Shown one piece after another: positions 12,418 through 24,689 of a stretch of DNA of 64,000 nucleotides. The first letter of the stretch is position 1. Each line of letters opens with the position of its first letter. The notes below the pieces were generated by a model that had not been told where the DNA came from, ran no database searches, and saw only the letters and a list, made by a program, of their open reading frames with translations. This DNA is from Sialis fuliginosa (taxonomy: Eukaryota; Arthropoda; Insecta; Megaloptera; Sialidae): positions 25,110,001 to 25,174,000 of the forward strand of contig OY540810.1 of assembly GCA_961205875.1 (NCBI GenBank), in the 5' to 3' direction. A program made the translations under genes and the position numbers.

Positions 12418-14865
12418 GGTTCCGTAGAAAACTAGGAACCCTTATAGTTTCGCTCTGTCCGTCCGCCCGTCTGTCTGTCTTTGTCTGTATAAATTTTATA
12501 CCTATTAAGATGAAATTAGTATACGGACGTAGATTGACAACCCAAAAACAGAAATAATAAGATTTTTGAAAAAAAAAATTGTTTGGCCTCTCCCCATAGC
12601 CTGAAAGGTATACTCAAAAAAAAAATTTCAGTTATCCCATTGAGTCTTTAGATAGGTTTCATAAAATGTAACAAAAAATGTTTCAGGACCGTTTGATTTT
12701 AACCCTTCAGTCATAGTACGTCTGGTACGTAAAAAAACCCTGCACTTTTTGATTGGGGTATGACACTTTCTGTGCCCATAGATAAGGTTAAAAGAATAAT
12801 TTTCAGATAGGGAGCCACTTTAAAATCCGTGTAGAACACCATTATATCGGCTATTAAAAATGGCCCCCACCGTTTTTATTAAATTGACTGTATCTCAGCT
12901 CCTAGTCATCTGATTTCAATTTTCTTTTGTTTATTTTAAAGTTCTTATTGATAAGATTATTTTTTGTCATTATACATTTTTCTCTAAATCTTAAGGGTTC
13001 CCCACAATTTTTGAAAATCTGAAAATTTTACTTTTCTTACGAACTTAATTTATATATAACTTTTTTATTGTGCCCAATATCATTTTTTTACTTCATATAA
13101 AAAAGAAAGACATTTTATTCTGCTTTCCATTGATAACAAGATAATACTGTTTTAATTAACAACTTCTTTAGAAAAAGCGTGTTAAACTAAGAAAAATAGA
13201 CTATTTTTGGATCATACCATGTCAAGTTTACCTTTTATCATATGAAATTTTATGTTGGGATCAATTTTCTCATATGGCATAGTTAAAAAATTGAAAAATC
13301 TGTCATGGATGTCACTGAACTTTCTTATACAATAAAAAAATGTACGTGTATCTACTATTTTAAAACAAATAATTTTGGCTTACTGATGACAGATATAAAA
13401 AAATTAATAGAACATAAACTATAGATAATAACGTTCTCTACATTTTTTGTTATGAATATTTCATTCTGTCATGAACTTGTTCAAATAAAATGGAAAAAAA
13501 TTAAAAATATAATTAAAAAGATTTTTTTTTTTAATTGGTAAGAGATACAAAAAAATTAATGGAACATAAACTATAGAAAATAACATACTCTACAACTTTT
13601 ATTTCAATGATTTATTTCTGCTTTGAACCATTTCAAATATAATTGAAAAAAACGATTATAACCTCAAAAACTTTTTTTGGGAGAAATAACATAACATAAA
13701 TTATAAATAATAATATTCTAAACAAATTTTTCTTTAAACATTTTCTTCCAACACGTACCATTTCAGAAATAATTCGAATAATTATAAAAATTACAGTAAA
13801 CATCCGTTTCCGGTTTTAAAAAAATCATGTTTTCTTTCTTAAAACAAATTAATCCTAAATATAAAATTTTACCCCTCTATGTACTGTCATTTTTGAGTTA
13901 CAACGTTTACAGACAAACAGATACACACACAGACAGACAGACAGACATGGTGATAAAAATAGTCAGAATTGATTCAGGGAAGGTATAAATGGACATTTCC
14001 ATCAAAATCTTGAATCCGAGAAACCAATACAGGTAAACTTGACAGGGAATGATCCAAAAATAATCGATTTTTCTTAGTTTAACACGCTATTTCCCAAGAA
14101 GTTGTTAATTAAAACAGTATTATCTTGTTATCAATGGAACGCAGACAAAAATGTCTTTCTTTTTTATATGAGGTAAAGAAATGATATTGGGCACAATAAA
14201 AAAGTTATATAACAATTAAGTTTGTAAGAAAAGTGAAATCTTAAGATTTCGGAAAATTGTGGGGAACCCTTAAGATTTAGAGAAAAATGAATAATGATAA
14301 AAACTATTTTTTTTAATTAGAACTTTAAAATAAACAAAAGAAAATTGAAATCAGATGATTAGGAGCTGAGATACAGCCAATTTAATAAAAACCGTGAGGG
14401 CCAACTTTAATAGCCGATATAATGGTGTTCTACACGGATTTTAAAGTGGCTCCCTATCTGAAAATGTTTCATTTGACCTTATATATGACCACCGAAAGTG
14501 GTATACCCCAATCAAAAAGTGCAGCGTTTTGGCTTTATTTGCCACGAACCAGACGTACTATCACGATATATTTGCTTTTAAATGTGGTTATCAGAGCCCC
14601 CTCCCATCTAATTTCTAAACTATCGATTAAAAAATTCTGAAAAAAATTCCAGAATGTAACTTTTAATTAGTACTTTTAATGAAAATTATAACGAATACTG
14701 TACCAAAAATAGTTTATGAAAAATTTTGAAATAACTTTTTCCTTTTTAAATCTTCATACAAACACACCTTTCGTCAACATGAAAAAGCTCTTGATACGTA
14801 TTATCAAGTAAATAATGTTAGATGAAGACAATGCTAGTGAGAATGGCTACGGAACTCTGTCATGT
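12418..14865. mobile_element. Large foldback repeat element (about 2.4 kb)
   Basis: Two long arms are inverted copies of each other: roughly 12700-13240 and 14030-14560. Examples are GGAGCCACTTTAAAATCCGT near 12820 against ACGGATTTTAAAGTGGCTCC near 14433, and GTTAATTAAAACAGTATTAT near 14104 against its inverse near 13140. The outer edges carry AGGGTTCCGTAG (12418) and an inverse CTACGGAACTCT near 14848. The loop (13241-14030) holds three direct copies of the GAACATAAACTATAGA phrase. The left arm begins with TTAACCCTTCAGTC at 12700, a piggyBac-like start. No transposase is present and the family is not resolved. Confidence 0.7.
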
Positions 14866-16545
14866 GCGTGCCCAATACGCACTTGGCTGTTTTATTGTTC
14901 ATTATAATGGGGGATTAAAATATTTGTAAAGAAATTGAAAATAGACAAATATGTACCTATTAATAAAACATATATTTTTTAATTAAAACAACATAACATT
15001 TCGCCTAGGATGCCAACCTTTCACTGTGCCTACTAGATGTATGTTCATAAGTTAACATTTAAATATAAATATGTTAAGAAAATATATGCAAAATATGATA
15101 CAATTTGATAATTATATCAGCAAAATAAATGCATAAAGTGTATAAAAATGCACATAAAATTGCATAATTTACTGTTTTCAAGCATGTCTTAAGTATTTAA
15201 AAAATGGATTTAAAAATGAAAGTTTCTGCAGGAAAAATAATTTTATCTTCGAAAGTTAGTAGGTGGGAAATTTACTGTATTTTAAACGGCCCTCGGGAAC
15301 AGATTATATAGTTAACTTATGTTAGAAATCAATGCTCTTTCTACCAGAAAATACATTTCGTAATTTCGCAGTTTAAATATTTATTTATGTAATATAATTC
15401 GTAGGCGAACAGGTTAATAATTACAAATACAAGTTCCTGAATAATTTGCCTTATTCGTTTTTCATCAAAACAATTTAATAGTTATCAAAAATTTTCATAT
15501 TAACTAACATTAACTATCTAGTTGACAATGGTATTATAATACGTACTCGTAAATGAAATTCTTATATATTATTTATATACATAATACCATTATATAAATT
15601 CGTTTATAAAATACAATAGCCAACAATGTCCGAAAATGGCCAACATTACGTATTCTAGTCGTTGAAATATTTAACTGCATCGTCATAAAAAATGAACATG
15701 AAATATAACAGTGGTTCTGAACGTTAGGTACACTTACTACAAAAATGTACATACTTAATAAAATATCGAAAAGGCAGTTGCGTTATACAGACTTCAGGAC
15801 TTTAGGTAACTGCCTAGGGCCTCGAAACGAAAGGATGCTCCAAGCTGATATACATTTTTTGTTCTTCAATAATTTTCGTGTGTGCCTTTTTTTGCAAAAA
15901 ATGTCTTCAGAAATTGTAAGATGATATTTTTAGGGTGGTATGGGGGGGGGGGGTATTTTCCCTGGGACCTATAGAGAGGTGGGTAACACTATAGAATTTT
16001 GCATTATTGTCTCACAAGATTATTACGTTGACAGGTAGCTTTGCAATTATTTTATTAATTATGGTATCTGTATTAAAATTGTGAATTAGATATACATATG
16101 TTATATGTATGTACATACATTATACATATTATACCCAATATTTGAATTTCCTGTAGCAGATAAATGTTTTTATTTGCAATATTAATTCAGACCTTTTTAT
16201 GTTTTGTTTAATCAACAGTATATGAGTGAGGGTAGAGAGGAGTGAAGGGTATAATGAAACCTTGTAGTGTTCTTTCATTTTTTATTTAATAACTACTACT
16301 TTATTGTTTTACACCTGATCATATATATTTATGATACTGATACTTTTGTCGGTATCATATAAATCATATTACTTTTATTTACTGCTTGTGCGCGCCGATG
16401 TCGTTTCTGTTACATATCCGTAATAAGTACACTTCGTTGGTGATAACCAACATGAAATTGATAAAAATTCAAGGTTAAAATACACAGGTTGCTTATTGTC
16501 GCGTCGAGTTACAAGCCTATATATTTGTTATGATTGGGCACATAA
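14866..16545. other. Intergenic, no gene recognised
   Basis: AT-rich. A small transposon scrap lies near 15775-15960 (ACTGCCTAGGGCCTCGAAAC, ending in an 11-base G run at 15940). Nothing else is supported. Confidence 0.4.
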
Positions 16546-16803
16546 AGCCTCGATTACATTAGGATAGTAAGTATATAGTAGAGTACGGAGGTAGAGTGAG
16601 TACTGCGTACTCTACCGTTACTAGCCTAATGTAAATACTAATGTAGTCAAGCAGGAAAGGGAATCTGAGCTCTTTTCGTTATTGCAGCTATAGTAAGTAG
16701 CCTAATTAAAGTGTTTACATTAGACTAATTTCGGTACAGTACGCACTACGCACTCTACCTCTGTACTCTACTATATACTTACTATCCTAATGTAATCGAG
16801 GCT
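16546..16803. mobile_element. Harbinger-like MITE with long terminal inverted repeats (258 bp)
   Basis: The first 60 or so bases (starting AGCCTCGATTACATTAGGAT) are repeated inverted at the right end with only a few mismatches. TAA occurs on both sides (16543-16545 and 16804-16806), consistent with a 3-bp TWA duplication. Confidence 0.8.
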
Positions 16804-16806
16804 TAA

Positions 16807-16940
16807 AGCCTCGATTACATTAGGATAGTAAGAGTACGGAAGTAGAGTGCAAACTTTACCGTTACTAAACTCATTTAAACACTTTGGGATAGTGGAAGTA
16901 GAGTATTAAAGATAGTAGTCGTTTACGAGGTCCCAAGGAA
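16807..16940. mobile_element. Second, truncated copy of the adjacent MITE
   Basis: Starting immediately after the shared TAA, the sequence repeats AGCCTCGATTACATTAGGAT and then follows the same family with gaps (AGAGTACGGAAGTAGAGTGC). Its right end is lost. The two copies therefore lie head to tail and share one target trinucleotide. Confidence 0.65.
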
Positions 16941-17593
16941 TACTCTAGTGAAAGTTTCATCAAAGTCGGTCCAGTGGTTTTTGAGATCATTGAGAAGATA
17001 AACAATCTTTATAATATCTTCTTCTTTGTAATATATATTGTAGTATAGAGTAAATAGCATAATTCTGAATATAATCAACATTTAAAAAATAATACACGTA
17101 TATTATATTGTATTTTGTTTAATATTAAAAAAAAAAAACATTGTTTTAAATACCTACATATGTATGTGCTGTACTTTTATTTGATGCAAAATTTGAAAAA
17201 TATTATTAGGTGGTATAACAATTTCATCGTGACTGAAATCACAAGTAAACAAAAAATAAGTAAATAAAATAAAATTAAGATGCGAAAAAATGCTCTTCTT
17301 TTTTTAAATCTAACAAATAAATAAGGTCATAGTCGAACTAGTAATCAGAGGCGGACTAAATTGGTACAAAAAATACTAGTGTTAGTATGAAACCAATCAA
17401 AGTATATAAATTCTTTCTTACAAATACACATCTGTTAATAGAGAACGTGCGATCATCGAAGGATAATTTTAATTTTATTTTTTAGTTTATTTGAAAGATC
17501 AATAATCTCCAAAAGGTTAAAGTCCTGTAATTAGATCAGTGGTGTCTTTAAGAAATTAAACATAATAATTATCTAATGTTATTGTAGCCTCTG

Positions 17594-17758
17594 ATACCTT
17601 GGTTTCACAAACAATAGTTTTGTACCGTTTACCTTTAACTATTTGATAAATATGGATTTCACCAAATTTGACCAGAGTTCTTAACTGACAATTCAAATTA
17701 TAATTGTTAATTAATTAAAGATGACCTATAGACAAATATTGTTTGTGAAACCGGGCAT
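17594..17758. mobile_element. Short MITE with GGTTTCACAAACAATA ends
   Basis: GGTTTCACAAACAATA at 17601 is matched by the inverse TATTGTTTGTGAAACC near 17737-17752. The right end finishes CCGGGCATAA, the same terminal word seen at 17861-17870 and at the right end of 49078-49420, suggesting related families. The duplication is not certain. Confidence 0.55.
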
Positions 17759-18044
17759 AAATGTTCTGTTATAAATGTAATTGTTAGTTAAGGATTCTCA
17801 TTGAATCAATAATTATTAAAAGGTTAGGAATAAATTGATTATAGATAACTATTGCTATTGTAACCGGGCATAAATCGTGAAAATCAATATTTTAGGAATA
17901 TACTCACATGCAGTTAAATTTAATTTAATTAAATTGTAGGCAATAATAAAAAAAAAGATTCGAAAAAATAAATATAAATATAAAAATAAAATATGTCAAA
18001 ATATCCCGGTTTTTATCTTTTTATCTATTGTCGTCTTAAAAAAC

Positions 18045-18475
18045 TTAGGCCCGGTATTATAAAGGCGCTAACAAAATATGTTAGCTAATAAGCACTTTCA
18101 AATGGGGTATTGGGGATAGGGGTTAGACTCCCCCTCCCCCGAATTTGTCAATATATATTATTTAATTTAACAATTATGGTATTGATAGAAAAAATTATAT
18201 AAATTACAAAAAAATTCACCCCCTCTTCCCAATTTTTTTTGTTCGCTTGAAGTATCAGGAAGTGTTTGTTTCTCGCACACGCGGTAAGTAAACAACCAAA
18301 TCGGTGGTGATATTATGAAAATTAATTCGTACAGCTAGTCACTAACTGTGTTAAAATAAGTTGAAGTATCAATGCACCGGTCTAAATTCTAAAACAAATC
18401 CATAGATAACAACAAAGAATTTATACCCCGTTGAAAGTGCTTTTTTAACAAATCTTAGCTCCTTTATAATATCAT
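18045..18475. mobile_element. MITE of the GGTATTATAAAG-end family
   Basis: GGTATTATAAAGGCGCTAAC and a following AAGCACTTTCAAATGGGGTAT segment (18054-18110) are matched, inverted, by ATACCCCGTTGAAAGTGCTT and CTCCTTTATAATAT at 18422-18472. TATTATAAAG near the end also occurs in 49078-49420. There is no gene inside. Confidence 0.6.
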
Positions 18476-18629
18476 ATACTATCAGAATTAGGTGAGATTT
18501 ATGGTGTCCTATTTTTACAAAATCGACAGAAAATATTGTCAGTTTAATTTTATAACGTCTTAAAGGAAAAAAATTGAAAACGCTAAAGTTGAAAATAATT
18601 GAATACCGCACTGGCGATGGTAACAAATA

Positions 18630-18780
18630 TTAATGTCAAAGTCATCCGACGTTTTTATCACGGTTGAGTGGCAGCGCACGAATCGGGTTTTTGCCGGTCG
18701 GTCGAGTTCACTTTCTGTATACGCGATGGAAAGCGGGCGGATCCTCCGTGCCCCGCACAACGTAACTTCCACGGGAAGTA
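18630..18780. promoter_or_regulatory. Isolated GC-rich island, possible first exon or promoter
   Basis: About 150 bases stand out as much more GC-rich than the surrounding kilobases (for example GGGTTTTTGCCGGTCGGTCG and CGGGCGGATCCTCCGTGCCC) and are not bounded by inverted repeats. On the plus strand an ATG at 18726 opens a short frame (MESGRILRAPHNVTSTG) that reaches a plausible donor, GGGAA|GTAAGC, near 18777. This could be an untranslated or short coding first exon, or a promoter for either strand. No downstream exon could be tied to it. Confidence 0.3.
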
Positions 18781-19107
18781 AGCGGAAATATGTGTATACA
18801 TATTCAGAAAGAATTCTTCTTCATCTAACATTTCCTTGATCGCCGCACGAAAGGTCGAAATTATAGATTTGGAAATGTTTCGTTTTTTTCAGTTGAATTT
18901 ATAAATTAATTAAATGTGTTTGTTTTAATTGATATCATTATGCAGAAATGTGGCTTTCGGCAGTTTTAATTCTGAATTATTAATTTAAATGTCAGAAGTT
19001 ATTTATTATTAACAATATATTAAGTCGTATTCTATTAAGAATATAGGTATTTAAGCCTTTATATGAATTTATACAATATCTAATTGTACACTGTCAAAAA
19101 TTTTTTT

Positions 19108-19783
19108 AGTAATTTTACAAAAATGTGTAGGAAGTTTTTACGCACCACAATTTTCGGAATTATGGAACACAGTTTTGTAAATTTACTATACAATTTATCA
19201 CAACTCAATTTTAAACTATTACAAATCATCTGTCGCAAAATTACTAATCATTTACTAGACTTATGTTTAGTAATATTACTGTACATTATTCGTAATTTTA
19301 CTAAGCCAAATGTTTCTAATAATTTTAGTAATTTTACAAAAATGTGTAGGAAGTTTTTACGCACCACAATTTTCGGAATTATGGAACACAGTTTTGTAAA
19401 TTTACTATACAATTTATCACAACTCAATTTTAAACTATTACAAATCATCTGTCGCAAAATTACTAATCATTTACTAGACTTATGTTTAGTAATATTACTG
19501 TACATTATTCGTAATTTTACTAAGCCAAATGTTTCTAATAATTTTAGTAATTTTACAAAAATGTGTAGGAAGTTTTTACGCACCACAATTTTCGGAATTA
19601 TGGAACACAGTTTTGTAAATTTACTATACAATTTATCACAACTCAATTTTAAACTATTACAAATCATCTGTCGCAAAATTACTAATCATTTACTAGACTT
19701 ATGTTTAGTAATATTACTGTACATTATTCGTAATTTTACTAAGCCAAATGTTTCTAATAATTTTAGTAATTTTACAAAAATTT
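19108..19783. repeat. 219-bp tandem repeat, three near-identical units plus a partial fourth
   Basis: Units start at 19108, 19327, 19546 and 19765, an exact 219-base spacing. The first three look identical to the eye. Because 219 is divisible by three, one frame stays open for 244 codons and repeats a 73-residue block; this is a by-product of the array and not a gene. Diverged continuations of the same motifs run to about 20100. Confidence 0.9.
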
Positions 19784-20349
19784 ATTGTAATTATACTAGA
19801 CAATTTATACCAATTTAGTTTAGAAAAATTACAAACTATTTGTTGCAATATTACTAACCTTTATTAAAAAATTGTTTAGTAATATTACAATACAATAGTC
19901 GGAATTTTACTAAACAAATTAGATTAAATACATTTAGTAATTTTACAACCATATATCGTAATTTTTCAACCCAACTAATACCAATTTAGTTTCGAAAAAT
20001 TACAAACTATTTGTTGCAGTATTGAATTTTTACTACCCAACTTACATCAAGTCAATTTGAAAAAAATACAAACCGCTCGTTGCAATATTACTATGCATCG
20101 GGATATAACTTGCATAGCTTTATTTCAATATCAGACTGTAATTTTACTGAAAAAAATTGTTAAATCAATGAATGCTACAACAGCGTATTTTAGTGTTAAA
20201 TATAAAATATTTATTAAATATTAATTTATTAATTATTTAATTAACAATTAAACATATGTCATTAATTATAACAGTGTTATCAATAATTTATATTATGAAA
20301 ATAATAACATAATTTAATGCTAACACAAATTTTAAATTTTTTTTGAAGA

Positions 20350-21752
20350 TTATTCTGACGTTTTGATTGCCACATAATTAATTGCCAAATCACGAGTAAT
20401 GTAGGCACGGAGTATCTTTCCAATATTCTTGGTTATATCTACTGTCTTGTTTATTTAGCATAACAATTTGTAAATCTAAAAAAAGAAAATTATTATTCAT
20501 GTCTTATAAACGAATTATATAAAATAGGGCTTATATAAAAAAATAATAATTTTATTTGTGATTACTTACCAATTTTTTTTTAAAATCAACATCATTTTTA
20601 ATTTTATCATTAAATTTAATAAAACTTTCTTCATTTTGTAGTGGAAGAATCATGTCAAATTCACTCTCAGAGTTACTGATTTCGTCACTCAAAATGCTTG
20701 TTGAATTATGAAGTTTTTCAATGACATTTTCAAGGCTTTGTAATCTGGTTGAATAATTGGTTAATTGACTTCCTAAATTTGACAAACGTTTGCCGATGCT
20801 TACAAAACAGCTCGATATGAATTGATGCAGATCTTCTGTAACAAAAAAAATCACGTTTCCAATACACATTAAAGAAAAAAAAAACGATGTATGTTTTTAC
20901 CTATTGTCATTGGTTGATTTGCACTGGTCTCGAGTTTTTCTTCAGCTTTTTTTTTTACAATCCTTTTTGGATTTAATATATTGTTTGGATCTAATCCGTT
21001 AGTGTTGTCTTCATCACTGGAAAATTCCGTTGAAGTTGACTTAATGTCAGTGTCATCAGATGGGTGACAACTTGGGATTGAAATCGATTTAGAATTCAAT
21101 TTTTTTCTTTTTGTGTGTTGACTTTTAGGATTAGATGAATCTAACATTAAAAAAAATATATTTGTTGCATATTTATAACAAAAAATTTTACCAAAAAAAA
21201 TTAAAACTACTTACGAATTTTTATACCAAGATCGTCTGTCCATTTCAATGCTACTTGACTAAATTGTTTGTTAATGAGCTCTTTATTCTTTGCAACAAAT
21301 TTGCGCTTCAGAGCCTTCTTATCAGTATCTGCTTTTTTTTTGCAGATTCTTCATTTGCTGTCGAGTATACATATGGTTTTGTTTCTAACTCAACGATTTT
21401 ATTTTCAGCTTCTTTATAAGTATCTAAAAAATTGATTAATAATATGTCAAAATATTTTTTTTGCTCATCAAAAATTAATAAAATGTAAAAAAATTAATAT
21501 TGTGGTAAAGAATTTATTTTAAAATAACATATCATTACTTACGAGCACTTCCGCGAATATCCACTAGAAATGTTGGCTATGTAGATTTGGGTGGTTCTAA
21601 ATTTTTCACCATTTCTTGCAATTCTTCGCATACATTTGGATCATCAAGCAGGCCTGGCATATATTTGCAATATACCTTATCAGAATCTTTTTCAAAATGA
21701 AGCCATGTATATATAATATAATATAATATAAGACGATATTTATGATCCATGT
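20350..21752 (-). pseudogene. Broken five-exon gene resembling DUF4806-domain proteins, carried by the transposon
   Basis: Minus-strand exons at 21543-21752, 21215-21423, 20901-21140, 20570-20835 and 20350-20475 have GT-AG introns and compatible phases. The fourth exon ends with an ILPLQNEESFIKFNDKIKND block and FKKKL. The fifth contains a KNIGKILRAYITRDLAINY block. This order resembles DUF4806 proteins of insects (a P-L-K-x-x-E-x-L helix pair, then a Gly and an R/K-x-I-L-x-x-L-x-x-x-x-LA helix). The middle part is Ser/Asp/Lys-rich. Three lesions are visible: a TAG in exon 1 (21577-21579), a one-base frameshift at a nine-T run near 21333-21341, and a TAA in exon 5 (20455-20457). Upstream exons may be missing. 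The family match is by eye. Confidence 0.55.
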
Positions 21753-22242
21753 CTATAAAAAACAAAACAAAAAGTGGGTATGTGTACTTATGTACACGCG
21801 TTAGAAGTTATACTTATTTGTCGTGAAATTTTAAAACACTTATCAAAATTTGATTACACATTTCAAATATTAAAATCTTAGTTTTGGAAAAAAATTATTT
21901 GAAACAAGAAAATATTTCTTTTGCCTTAAAATTTTAACTCCAAAAATAAAAATCATTTGTTTAGACAAATGGCTACAGCTTAAAGATGTAAGTAGGTGAA
22001 AAAGTTACCTGAATTATAACAGATATATATTCAATAAACGTTAAAAACAATTATTGGATTAAACAACAGAATTATAAAAAATCACTTGTAGCAGCATCAA
22101 TCTTTACACAACAAATTTTTAATAACGACAGTTCAAAAATCGTATTATTGCTCATACGCAGTAGCTTAGCATCGTGAGAAAATAAAATGTAACAAAATTT
22201 ACCCCTTCCGCCAGCGCGTTCACATGAAACTATGTTCTATAC

Positions 22243-23983
22243 CAGTATTTCTCAAACTTTTTGAATTGAATCACTCATAATTGTGATTAATAGCGAAATT
22301 TAATATCAATAATAATTAATAACAAGTTAATAACTTATCTCGAGTACATCTTTGAACAAAATATTATTTGTATATTTTTCGACATTAACTTAACTAACTA
22401 ATTGAGTTTACTTAAAATATTTTAAATTAAATTTAATGTGATGAGTGAGCGCGGCTTTGTTTTGATGTTGGTCAGTACTGAAAATACCATTTCGTATAAT
22501 AGGGCGAGCGGATTACAGCTATTTCGAGTACACTAACCAACCAATCGACGTTCTAGTGGCTAAAAATGATTTTATTAAATTCTTTATATTTTTCTGAGAA
22601 AAAACATCTATATACATGATATTTTTTTATGCGGTCCTTCAATAGGTACACACATTTTTTTGTTTAATAAATCTAAATCTGCATTAAAAAATCTGAAAAA
22701 ATTATGTAAGCTTCATTGGATTAAAATAAACATTTTTTGTCTCATAAACTTTTTTTTTAAAGCTATAGTTTTGAAGATAAAAAATATTTTAACTTTAAAA
22801 ATAGCGAAAAATTCGTATATTTGTGAATTTTTTTCTCGGTAACTAATTGTTCAATCAGAATAAAACATAAACAAAAAGAATCAGCCAACTTTAAACTATA
22901 ATTAGATTTTTTTTCATTTTGATTATTACTGTAATTAAATGTAAAAACTTCATTAGAGCCGAACTCACTCCTTGCGCCGTAAATCGATACCATGGCTGGC
23001 TACAATTTTCGTTTAATAGTTGAAATATTTAAATACTGGGATGAAAGTTTCAATAAAAACACTTTAGAATATTTTTATTGCACATTTATTTGTTACAATT
23101 ATTTTCTTTATTGTTACACTTATCAAAACATCTACAAACTGAACAACATTTTAAATCTAAATCCAAACAAGAGCATGTTTTAGCTGTACAAGGAAATTTT
23201 CCGCAACAAGAACAGAAATATTTTTTGTAGATGTTCTGATAAGTATAATATTATAATAAAGAAAATAATCGTGACAAATAAATGTGCAATAAAAATATTC
23301 TAAAGTGTTTTTATTGATGCATTCATCCCAGTATTTAAATATTTCAATTATTATTAAATGAATGTTGTAGCCAGCCATGGTATCGATTTACGGCGCAAAG
23401 AGTGAGTTCGGCTCTAATGAAGTTTTTACATTTAATTACAGTAATGATCAAAATGAAAAAAAATATAGTTATAGTTCAAAGTTGGCTGATTCTTTTTGTT
23501 TTTGATTTATTTTGATTGAACAATTAGTTTCCGAGAAAAAAAATCACAAATATACGAATTTTTCGCTATTTTTAAAGTATAAATATTTTTTATCTTCAAA
23601 ACAATTGATTTTAAAAAAAAGTTTATGAGACAAAAAATGTTCATTTTAATCCAATGAAGCTTACATAATTTTTTCAGATTTTTTAATGTATATAGATGTT
23701 TTTTCTCAGAAAAATATAAAGAATTTAATAAAATCATTTTTAGCCACTAGAACGTCGATTGGTCGGTTATTGTCATTTCTAAGCGAGCTAGACTCGATAA
23801 TCCGCTCGCCTATAAATAAGTTGGTTGCAAATGGCAAGAGAACTGTCATTGTTAATTCAGCGAATAGTGGACACTGTTTTCACACCAAGTAAAAAAGAAT
23901 TGTTTGCTTACTAAACTCGGTTTATGTCATCAATTTTTCTGCGACCTTCCTAGGAGTCGCGACCCACACTTTGAGAATCACTG
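22243..23983. mobile_element. Foldback hAT element (1741 bp) nested in the larger transposon
   Basis: The ends CAGTATTTCTCAAACTTT and the inverse AAAGTGTGGG...TTGAGAATCACTG match the common hAT form CAGTGnTTCTCAAA. An exact 8-bp duplication, ttctatac, flanks it (22235-22242 and 23984-23991). Most of the interior is a long palindrome, with arms about 22530-23135 and 23225-23772 (for example CCATGGCTGGCTACAA near 22991 and its inverse TTGTAGCCAGCCATGG near 23366). The short open frames in each arm mirror one another and are not genes. Confidence 0.9.
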
Positions 23984-24689
23984 TTCTATACTTGTGTCGG
24001 CATGTCAAAAGAAACGCAACAATGATTTTTTCTATGCTGGTCGGGACTTGCAAATTCGAATAAAATTAAAGGTTGTTTTACACCGGCATATGGAGCATTT
24101 ATAAAGGTTGTTTTAGGCATTTTGACCAGTTTATATATAATTCATAAATAATAATTAGCAAAGATTTACTTACTTTCAAATATAAAAAATGTTGATATGC
24201 AGATTTGAACATACCCTATTACACTTACAATTAAATTTTATCACTATTTTTTACCACAGTGAATAATTCGGTTCTTTCACAATTTTTTTTATACACTTGA
24301 TCGATTCTATGAGGTTTTTTTTATAAAACTAACATATTTCATATTCAGAAACAACATGTATATTAAAACATTTTAATAAAAAAAAAATATTTTTTTATAA
24401 TCTATACTTCATACTTGCAATTCAAGTATAAATGTTTGCTACTAATTTTACTTAGAACTGCATTCAAATTAAATTTTAAATCTGCATAAGTCACAATTTT
24501 ATAAAAATGCAAAATAAATATACCAAGTTTTATACTTGAAACTACACAGCAGAATTAGAAGATTACATAAAACTATATGATTGTAAGAGACACTAGTAAA
24601 AATATAAACAAATCTAAAGTAATTAAAGTTTTACAATTTTTCAATCACTTTTTGCAATTTGGATTACGTATTTCAGTTAGTCATTTTTT

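Noticed and set aside
14422-14640. Plus-strand open frame of 72 codons
   Set aside because: It lies in one arm of the foldback element and has no domain features.
19084-19818. Open frame of 244 codons on the plus strand
   Set aside because: It is the 219-bp tandem array read in one frame; the unit is divisible by three, the product is a 73-residue block repeated three times, and it has no family resemblance.
22660-23737. Several small open frames around 22.7-23.7 kb
   Set aside because: Similar frames appear on both arms of the hAT palindrome as mirror images, so they are by-products of the inverted repeat.
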